Shown: piece after piece, positions 57,127 to 64,000 of the stretch
How positions within the stretch are numbered: the first letter of the stretch is position 1
Layout: each line of letters opens with the position of its first letter
Source of the DNA: Sycobia sp. Sy_11
Taxonomy: Eukaryota; Arthropoda; Insecta; Hymenoptera; Epichrysomallidae
Length of the DNA stretch: 64,000 nucleotides
Direction of reading: 5' to 3'
NCBI GenBank assembly: GCA_018907035.1
Contig: JACCIC010000051.1
Coordinates: forward strand, 2,809,001-2,873,000
Position numbers and translations under genes: made by a program
The notes under the pieces: generated by a model
What the model was told of the DNA's origin: nothing
What the model saw: the letters and a program-made list of their open reading frames with translations, nothing else
Databases searched by the model: none

Positions 57127-58499
57127 TAAATGGCTATATATATTTTATATAAACATAATATATGTTTGTATTTTAATTTAAATACCGCGAATATGTAGGT
57201 ATTGATGCCAACTGAAATTGAAGCAAAAAAAAAAATGGTCTGCGAGATAGCACCTGTTTGAAGCGGCCGCTGAGGTTGCACCTTTTTATACGAAAGCGAC
57301 GAGATTTAAATTGCCCAATCATTCTTTATCACACTTTAGAAGAACATATTCATCCAATTCAAAAAGACTGATAAAGAAAAGATTTGCTTTAAAAATGCTG
57401 AAACTTTAACATAATTAAGTCTATTTAAATCAAAATCAAATAAATCTTCTTATTCTAGTATATAAGCATATTATATTCTAAAATATAAGAATTTCCCTTT
57501 TTACTTCTCACATTTTTCATTATACGGATCTAAAATGTTTTATGATTATGTGTCTATTAATTAATTTATTATTAAAACAATGTTTTGATTATATAATTAA
57601 AATCTAAAAATTGTTTTTAAATGTTAAAGCTATTATTTAACTGTTTCTATTATCTATACAATTGTTCAAAAAAATAATTATAAGTAATTAAATAGTTTGC
57701 TTGTCTTATATGTACAAACAAAAAGCAGATTTTTCTTTAGATAAACATATACATACTAAAATATTAGCTTACCATCATCACGTAATAAATTAATTCTTAC
57801 TGTTCCAGGATTTGGAAAAACTTCTGATTCAGCTATCATAAGCATCTTTGTAGGTATATTAGTTGGTTCTATTGCATGTATTAAGCCAATATTAGGGAAC
57901 CATCCTCTTGGTTCGCTAACTACATTATCGGCAGATACGGTTACCCGGCAGAAAAGAGGACCACATCGTTCATTATTCAGAAATACAATGGTGTAACTAT
58001 TCGCCGCAGGAATGATAAATATTTGAGGTTTTCCGTCTGGACGATTATCGACATTTAATTTGACCACCTTAATTCCGCAATTCACAAAGCTGACTGCATT
58101 TATCGTAACTACTGTTTGCCGTACATTAGTCATATTTATTTCTCGCCACATAAAAAAGGCTTTATTTCGACCCCAGAGATTAGTTTCCAAAACTTCAAGT
58201 TTTCCGTTCTCCATTTCAGAACTGAATTCCAACTCACAAGTGTTCCTCGGTGAATTTGGTATGAATACATTATTTTCAAAGTTTACATTGCAAAAAGCAT
58301 TACGCTGATCAGGTGTAATACTGCAGTATGTATAAACTAAAGTTTGTTCCTTCAGACAGTGTCTTCCAATGAATACTTGATTGTCATGTAATTCAAATTT
58401 CTTCGAAGACATAGATGTTCTAACAGAGTGAACTGACCAAGTACAGCATAAGATTACAAGAACCACTATTAATGCATTAAAACCTGCCATGTTTCTCAT
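53168..58499 (-). CDS. Unrecognised secreted protein, two coding exons, 390 residues
   Basis: Coding exons are 58499-57773 and 53613-53168. The donor at GATGATG|GTAAGC and acceptor TTTTCAG|GATGG join in phase 1 and keep the frame open across the junction. A strong acceptor at 58522-58521 lies 21 bases before the ATG, so a non-coding first exon is probably upstream. Residues 1 to about 25 (MRNMAGFN, a hydrophobic run, then WSVHS) form a signal peptide. The mature part is rich in beta-forming residues and has scattered cysteines, including GRHCLKE, NTCELEF, NERCGPLFC and DLECSRR. Loosely repeated strands with WRE or DG turns suggest a beta-propeller-like fold, which is only a guess. There is no catalytic motif that I know. 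The 4.2 kb intron contains an intact mariner in the opposite orientation, a foldback-like structure and a 162-base tandem duplication. Function unknown. Confidence 0.75.
53687..53729. repeat. (AT)n microsatellite
   Basis: Perfect alternating tract in the intron of the secreted-protein gene. Confidence 0.95.
53774..54076. repeat. Tandem duplication with 162-base period
   Basis: The segment beginning TTGCAATTC at 53773 recurs at 53935. Both copies contain CTGATTTTTTAA, CTGCATTTCAAAAAA, CAGTTATAGT and GAATTTTTTAGTATTAAAA. The copies differ at only a few sites, so the event looks fairly recent. Confidence 0.85.
54338..54730. repeat. LTR-like fragment (weak)
   Basis: A GC-richer intronic block beginning TGTAGCGTGCC, with CTTTAAACCCCGCC as a possible TATA region and GAATAAAGC as a possible poly(A) signal, possibly ending near TGCGACA. 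Neither a target duplication nor internal retrotransposon sequence was found. Confidence 0.3.
55406..55450. repeat. (AT)n microsatellite
   Basis: Perfect alternating tract between the left foldback arm and the minisatellite. Confidence 0.95.
55452..55768. repeat. Diverged minisatellite, period about 60 bases
   Basis: About five units, each with variants of ACTTCTACGGGGAATATCGCG, a GAATACGATGTCCAGG segment and TCTCTGGGAA. The period is close to a multiple of three, so a frame with repeated NDFYGEYRVR-like peptides stays partly open (55562-55750). Units differ by small indels and substitutions. Confidence 0.8.
55769..55798. repeat. (AT)n microsatellite at the left mariner border
   Basis: Alternating tract directly before the mariner end. 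Confidence 0.93.
55804..57075 (+). mobile_element. Intact mariner (mauritiana type), nested in the foldback-like element
   Basis: Inverted ends TGTGAATCAGTCTTTCCCG (left) and the complement of TGTGAATAAGTCTTTCCCG (right) bound 1.27 kb with a full transposase gene. The right flank is a TA tract (57076-57123). The left flank has AT repeats interrupted by GGAC, so the TA duplication is not clean there. The left end may have been slightly altered, or the true end may lie a few bases further out. It lies antisense in the intron of the secreted-protein gene. Confidence 0.92.
55969..57006 (+). CDS. Mariner transposase, intact, 345 residues
   Basis: I start it at ATG 55969 (MSKFEPSRRH); the in-frame codon two earlier is GTG. 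It is 345 residues long, the same length as Mos1 transposase. Domains in order: first helix-turn-helix at about 10-55, second at about 75-110, linker WVPYEL at 119-124, and a DD34D catalytic core. Catalytic residues are Asp156 (VTGDEKW), Asp249 (QHDNARPH) and Asp284 (SPDVAPCDYHLF), with exactly 34 residues between the last two. These numbers match those known for Mos1. There is no internal stop or frameshift. The enzyme would bind the inverted ends and cut and paste the element in the nucleus. It looks like a recently arrived copy and may be active, which the sequence alone cannot show. Confidence 0.95.
   Translation: MSKFEPSRRHLREVSLYWFNLKKSAAETHRLLQEAYGEGCVDDSSVRGWLRRFKSGDFDVEDKERSGRPQIFEDRELATLLDEDSCQTQEELAEALGVDRTTISKRLKAMGMIQKQGNWVPYELKLRDVERRFFTCEQLLQRHKRKGFLHRIVTGDEKWIRYDNPKRRKSWGLPGHASSSTAKPNIHGAKLMLCIWWDQLGVVYYELLKPNETITGEVYRRQLMRLSRALREKRPQYSDRHDKVILQHDNARPHVAPPVKTYLETLKWEVLPHPPYSPDVAPCDYHLFRSMTHGLADQHFHSYEEAKKWVDDWIEAKPVEFFRNGIRMLPERWEKVVASDGQYFQ
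57076..57123. repeat. (AT)n microsatellite at the right mariner border
   Basis: Perfect alternating tract directly after the mariner right end. Confidence 0.95.
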
Positions 58500-58555
58500 T
58501 GAAATTATTACCGCTTTCAACTGAAAAAAATACAATTCAAAATTTCAGTCTAGTT

Positions 58556-58774
58556 TCTTTTATTTATAAGTTCTTTTTATGTTATTTAACGTCGCTCTGT
58601 TTATGCTTTCCAAGACCGGTACTAATCAACGACGGAGGTCGACGATGTGTTTGTAAACAAAGTACATGTAAAGAATTACAGCGGTGCTTGTATCAATCGG
58701 CCGAGACCAGCATTTGAACTCGGATCACCAAGTTACTAGTCCTTCGCTCTAGCGATCGAGCCATCATAGGCCTC
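58556..58774 (-). repeat. tRNA-derived SINE-like element
   Basis: On the minus strand the head TGGCTCGATCGCTAGAGCG resembles a Pol III A box and GAGTTCAAATGC a B box about 50 bases later. A tail with ACATCGTCGACC and a terminal A/T-rich ATAAATAAAAG follows. The anticodon arm does not fold well, so this is not a functional tRNA. It lies just upstream of the secreted-protein gene, probably in its 5' intron. Confidence 0.6.
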
Positions 58775-58799
58775 AAATATTTATAAGTTACTATGGAAT

Positions 58800-60790
58800 G
58801 AAATAAAAATAAAAAATAAAAAAGTCTACTTACATCGAATAATCTAAAGCAAATTAATAAATATTTTATCTGCTTTATAGTCTTAAATAAACTAATATAA
58901 TTATATTACATTCACATAATTAAAATAAATTAATATACAAACAATAAAAATAAACTTGTAACGTTCCGTATCCCCCTCGGGATAGCTTACGTAGTATTTT
59001 GCAGCGTAGTTTGAGAGGGGAGGAAGTATCTTTCAAAGCGGACGGATGATCGGACAAAATAATTATAAATTAACATAGTATATTTTTGTAACAAAATATA
59101 AAAATAATAATTTATTTAAGAAAATATTGCAATCTTTTGGGCTACATTAATTATTCAGCGCTTTTTCCAGCAAGAATACATGGTGCTAGTTTCCACGCGG
59201 AGAATTTATATAGCTCAGAGTGATTTTAGACAGGAATATAACAAAAGTTGTGCTTAATTCCGTTAATCTTTTGAGGAGCGCCTTGCAACCACGATCAAGA
59301 ATGAAGGGGTAGAAAAGATTTACGCGGAAAGAAAACTGTTGGTCTTTTGATGCATGCTGATTTCTAAAATTTATTTAAAATGCCAAGGGCGGATTTGTGT
59401 GGGAGGGACCATTGGGACCATGCCCTCCCCCCCCCCAAGGCAATCAGATTTCTAAAATTTATATATAATTCCAACAAAAAACTTCACGTTGAGCCTGGAT
59501 ATGAAGTTCTAGATCACTTTATTACCTAACAATTAACTAAAAAGTGGAAGCTATAAAATATCTATTATAATGAGAAGTCTTATCGGCAATGTATACTCTT
59601 AAAAGATTGCCAGTGAACAATATATGCGCGCACCACGACTCTCTTCCAAGCATATTAATAAGTAAATAAAATACGTCGTCTAGTGACGAGTCACATTTGT
59701 TTTTCATTGCAGACGTTTTTTAGATGATTAATTGATGCTTGAAAGCCACAATATAAAAGTTTTATTAGACCTGTCAACATGTTTATTAGTTAAATTAAGA
59801 CGATTTTTCTAGTTTAAATTTTCATTTTCAAAAAGTGCAAATTGTTATTAATTCCACATTCATAATCCACATATTATATTAGTGAAGAATTGACTTGAGT
59901 TTGAAATAACGATTGTTGTGTCTGAATAAATTATTGTATTATGATACGTAATAATGTAATAGATTATGTAATAATGTATTATGATACATAATACGTAATA
60001 ATGTATAAATTTTTGTTCAAATTTTCATTAATTTTGAAATCATATTACAGTTCAGTCATCACACTACAGTATGTCTGACTAATATTCTGCACTTTTTATT
60101 TTTTGATTAATATTACTGTACATATTTATTATGGCTTTACTATTCTCAACCATGTTTTGAATTACAAGAAGTTTAAATTATAAAAATAATCATAGTTCGT
60201 TTCGTTTTTCTCGAAAAATATCAGTAATGAAAAAATGTATAAGACATCAAATATATATGTTGATGAGATCTATAACTTTACTTATTTATAAACTTTATAA
60301 ATATTTTTTCGAGTTTGTTGCTTTTTCCGAGGTAACTTGAAAAATCCATAAATCATCATTTTATGGTTTTCAACATAAAATTTCAATTTCTCCTAAAATC
60401 AGTATGATGTTCAAAATTCATGCCCTAAAAAATATAAGTGTACAAATTTTCAGTTTTCATACGAATATCGAGGGTAGGTGCTTTTCAGACGTATATTTTT
60501 CACATAATATTATCTTAGTAAAAATCGAAATAAAACGGAACGAAACAAAAATTATTTTTATTCATATACATGCTTAATATCACTTCATATTTTGTATTTT
60601 AAAATAGAATATGTCATAATTCAATTATTTTATTATAACAGAAAGAATTGAATAAGCTCTATAAAAAAGAGAGAACAAAACCAATTTATATTTTAGATCA
60701 ATATCGAAAAAAGTATGTCTCTCTGAGATCAATATAAAGAAAGGGGAGGAAGTTAACATCAATGTTATAGAATCTAATACAAACAAAAAA
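58800..60790. other. Intergenic spacer, nothing assigned
   Basis: Mostly AT-rich. A block at 58965-59330 has higher GC and could be an old repeat. A C-rich run occurs at about 59428-59440. The minus-strand open frame 60813-60625 is unrecognised. Confidence 0.45.
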
Positions 60791-60799
60791 CCACCATGC

Positions 60800-62950
60800 T
60801 CGGATAGCTGCACGAATGTTACTTATGCAGCAATTGATACTCTTGCAAGCCAGTCTAAGTGTTACGCATCATACTATTAGTAATGAAGCATCTCAAGATT
60901 ATGCAAAGTGTGATGTAGGAATCTATATAGATGAAGAAATAATCCCTATGACAAAGCAAAGTTTACTTTTGAACCCATAGATTCCATTAAAAAATTAGAA
61001 ATTTCCTTTTTCTATATATAAAGTTCATGAAAAAGAAAGTAAAGATATAAGAGTTTAAGGTATCTAGATTTGTTTACATAGTTAGTATTTTCAGATGTAT
61101 CATAAGGGTATTTTTGCAAATAATGTTCTTTTTTCGTAAATGATAAACTTGGAGATTGTAAAAAAAACATGCCTCTGAAACATTTAGTTATAGAACCATT
61201 AAAGTCATTCAAACAATTACTTGGTACTAATGGGTTTTTAATTCTGAGCGGTAATAATAAGTATTTAGATGCTGTGGCTGCTAATCAAGTATTTTTAGAA
61301 ACGCTGAGACAACTATATCTGAGTATCGAGAATCGAGTAAATAATTTACGATTAAAGAAATTTGAGGAAAATCGTCAACGTCTGGAACCAATAGTTAAAA
61401 CAATTTTGTTATTCGATCGAAAAAATATATCATTTTTTGGTCACCGAGATGATGGAAAACAGGTAGAATCTGAAGAAAATTCAGTAAATCTTCGTAACTT
61501 GCAGGTTATTTTAGAATGTCTTGCTGAATATGATTAAATATGGAAACTGCATTTAAAAAATAAATCATTCAGAGTGACTTATATCAGCAAAACAACTCAA
61601 AACGAACTTATTGGCTGCTGAAAAGAAGAGATGCTTGCAAAAATTATATCCGATATACAGATCTCACAGTTTTATAGTATACTATTTGACGAAACTACAG
61701 ATATATCTAACACATATCAATTAACATTGCTAATAATATATGTACTTAACAATGTAATGAATGAAAGATTTATTGAGTTTATAGATATAATAGATGAAAT
61801 TAACTCATTTAATGATCCTGCAAAAATATCGGAAGGATATCGAGGAATAAATAAAAGAAACGAGATAGCGATCAAGTGATTGAAGAGCAATTAAAATTAA
61901 TTATCAAAATGATTGGAGAAGTAGTAATAAAAATATTAAATAATTTAGGTATGGATATAGAAAAAGATGTAGGTGTAACAACAGATGTAGCACCATGACA
62001 TTCGAAATTGTTGGAGATGTAGCTAAATTTTTTCGGTGGTGCTATCACACCATGTCCTAGGCATGGCTTAAACTTATTGATTTCGAAAACGAATAGAGTA
62101 AAAGTGATTTACAATGCAGTTCAAACTATACAAAAAAGTATATTTTTTCTTAATATTCTATCCAAACGATCTGCACTTTTAAGAGTCAAATTGTGTCGGA
62201 AACTAGCTGACTTTTGTGAAACGAGATGTATTGAAAGTTACGATGCCGTATTACAATTTCGATACTCACTACCAGATATTATAAATATTTTAACATGCAT
62301 TTCAAAAGAGAAAGACAGAGATGTTTCGGTTAAAGTTAATGGATTACTAAAGCCTTTAAATAATAGTGATACTTTGGTAGGTATAATATGTTTATCTGAA
62401 CTGTTAATATACACAAAAGGTCTCAAAAGCATTACAAAAAAATTATCCAAAATATTAAATTTCGATTTTCAAAAGATACTTGAAATCTATATAATTTTTC
62501 ACTTTTAATTGTTATTAAAGAATCTTCACGAAACTTGGAAGCAATTCAGAAATTGATCAAAATATACTCGAATTTCTTAGACATTTCTACAAACATAGTT
62601 GTAAAAGAATTAGACTTTGAACTTGGAAAATGGGATTTGAAGTGGCAGGGCAATAAAGACAATTTTTTATACATCAGTACAAGTTTATTGAATAGATTCA
62701 ATCCACTTATTTATCCATATATTCATCTTTTTTGTGAATATTTAATACTCTAGCATATCAAATGCAAGTCCAGAGCGATCAATATTTAAAAAGACTGAAC
62801 TCATGATCTTGAAAGCTTAGATCTACTGTCTCAAGAACGGTTGACTGGTTTGGCATTGTTGCACATACACAAAAATAGAAATATTGACCCACTGAAAATT
62901 ATTGATAGATATACCGATAAAAAAAAGCGCCGCATCGAATTTTCGATGTA
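60800..62950 (+). pseudogene. hAT-like (ZMYM1/DUF4371 type) transposase pseudogene
   Basis: Successive open pieces (61169-61537, 61631-61879, 62077-62508 and 62535-62753) translate to the order expected for ZMYM1-like hAT proteins. An eroded zinc-finger region (PLKHLVIEPLKSFKQLLG) comes first, then KNISFFGHRDDGKQ, NLRNLQVILECLAEYD, and SDIQISQFYSILFDETTDIS. They are followed by PCPRHGLNLLISKTNRVKVI, FCETRCIESYDAVLQFRYSL and a C-terminal region resembling the hAT dimerisation domain (DPLKIIDRYTDKK). Stops and at least three frame changes interrupt it, and the conserved Trp after CETR is Cys. It is a longer relative of the remnant at 18950-19930. Inverted ends were not located. Confidence 0.8.
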
Positions 62951-63394
62951 AAATATTCTAATATTATTTTTAAAACGTATACTAACGAATTTCATTATAT
63001 TCTATCATTTTATAATAATTTTCATGTCATTGGAAAAAATATTTGTAAAAATAAAGTGTAAATAACAGATATAATTTTTAATTTTACTATTTTAAATTTA
63101 TAAGTATGCAATCCTAAAAATGCTCTTTAAGTTTTATGAAAATCTGAAATACCCCCCTGGTAGAAATCAAACAATTTTCAATAGGTTGGAAAGTAGTTGC
63201 TAGGTATTAAAAATAGAAACGATTTATCATAGCTTAAAACTAGGAAAATCTTAGAATGAAAAATGTAAACATTGTCTATAAAATTAAAAAATAGGTAGAT
63301 ACTATGTTTAAAGCTGGAACCGTGTTTCTGGCTAATAAATAAACATTTTCATTCGGATGTAAGTTTCAATTACTATAATCGAAAAAATTAATAT

Positions 63395-64000
63395 TTATAC
63401 AATATTATAATTTTATGTTATTTATAGAATAAAAGGAACATCATACGATACGTAAGAAATATAAAATTATAATTTATCCTGGTTTCGCATTAACTCTTAT
63501 GATAGACTCGCCGGAAACGAGATATTTATTATTAATAACTCTTTAAAAAAATCAAAGATCCTATTCATAAATGAGGCGCGTATTGATTATTTCTTATAAA
63601 TTTTAATGATATCTTGAAAGTTAAATATCAATGGTAATTTTGAGGAGATATTTGAATAAATAAGCGGTCATATCGTGTGTTGCCGGAAGTACAATGTTTG
63701 CCGTACAGACAAGCTGACAGACGACGTTTGACAATGCGACGCATGCGTAATTCAAAATAGCATGAGATATATGGTATTATAACAAAAATTATTATTATAA
63801 CAATTCTTATTATTATTTTATTATAATATCAGGGTTATTGTATATTATACCTAGGTGCTGTAGAAAGATTTTTATAAATCAACATGGCGTTGCACATTTT
63901 ATTATTTTAACTATGGCAAACAACACATAAAAATAATTCAAATTGAAAGAATATAAAAGATTTTATTATTCAGAAAAAAATTGTAAATATTATTCAATAT
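63395..64000. repeat. Dispersed repeat, copy 2, cut by the window end
   Basis: Matches 31942-32560 in the same orientation. The similarity runs to the last base of the window, so the true length is unknown from this copy. Confidence 0.88.

Larger units (their letters stand above)
55204..57302. mobile_element. Foldback-like composite with repeat-bearing inverted arms
   Basis: The left arm (55204 to about 55405) and right arm (about 57163-57302) are inverted copies. Both have TCGTCRCTTTCG at the outer edge and GGTATTTAAA, ATACCTACAT and GTTGGCA near the inner edge. The arms contain tandem units about 29 bases long with core TTCAAAAAGATGCTATCTC, four on the left and two on the right. Between the arms lie (AT)n tracts, a minisatellite with a period of about 60 bases, and an intact mariner. 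Long inverted arms made of short tandem units resemble Drosophila foldback elements; relationship to them is not shown. Confidence 0.7.

Noticed and set aside
58690..58774. Possible functional tRNA on the minus strand
   Set aside because: A and B boxes are visible but the anticodon stem and acceptor stem do not pair well; a tRNA-derived SINE fits better.
61012..61212. Minus-strand open frame over the hAT pseudogene
   Set aside because: The plus strand carries recognisable hAT motifs here; the minus frame is chance.

Overview
The window looks like an insect nuclear genome. It is strongly AT-rich, its genes are split by GT-AG introns, and it carries many (AT)n microsatellites, five different mariner elements, an R1-type LINE, a Penelope-like remnant and hAT relics. 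A hymenopteran is my best guess from the repeat mix and the low GC, but nothing here proves the order. The gene models below come from reading splice sites by eye and have no transcript support.

Four cellular genes can be built. Two tandem plus-strand paralogues (1083-7755 and 11240-22841) encode secreted chymotrypsin-fold proteins with the same four-exon plan. Each has lost all three catalytic residues but keeps a signal peptide and an R-IIGG activation site. A nine-exon minus-strand gene (42611-25641) encodes a ZNF474-like protein with two C2HC zinc fingers; it reads through every splice junction except for one apparent single-base frameshift in exon 3. A two-exon minus-strand gene (58499-53168) encodes a secreted protein of 390 residues that I do not recognise.

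Nearly all the remaining recognisable sequence is mobile DNA, much of it inside introns. Mariners lie at 5759-6824, 13024-14266, 28004-29277, 47755-49041 and 55804-57075. The last has an uninterrupted 345-residue transposase of the mauritiana type and sits inside a larger foldback-like structure (55204-57302). A second foldback family is present as one complete palindrome (26271-27282) and one partial copy (15962-16690). There are also a Penelope RT relic (1790-2170), an LTR-like block (about 18013-18641), two ZMYM1/hAT-like pseudogenes (18950-19930 and 60800-62950), a decayed R1-clade LINE (49960-52060), a tRNA-derived SINE-like unit (58556-58774) and a roughly 600-base dispersed repeat (31942-32560 and 63395 to the window end).

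By region: 1-23 kb holds the two protease homologues and their transposon-filled introns. 23-25.6 kb is unassigned spacer. 25.6-42.9 kb is the zinc-finger gene and its CpG-rich promoter. 43-52.8 kb is AT-rich spacer with a mariner and the R1 LINE. 53-58.8 kb is the unknown secreted-protein gene with the intact mariner in its intron. 59-64 kb is repeats and a hAT relic. The genes are not an operon, and apart from the duplicated protease homologues nothing shows that they act together.
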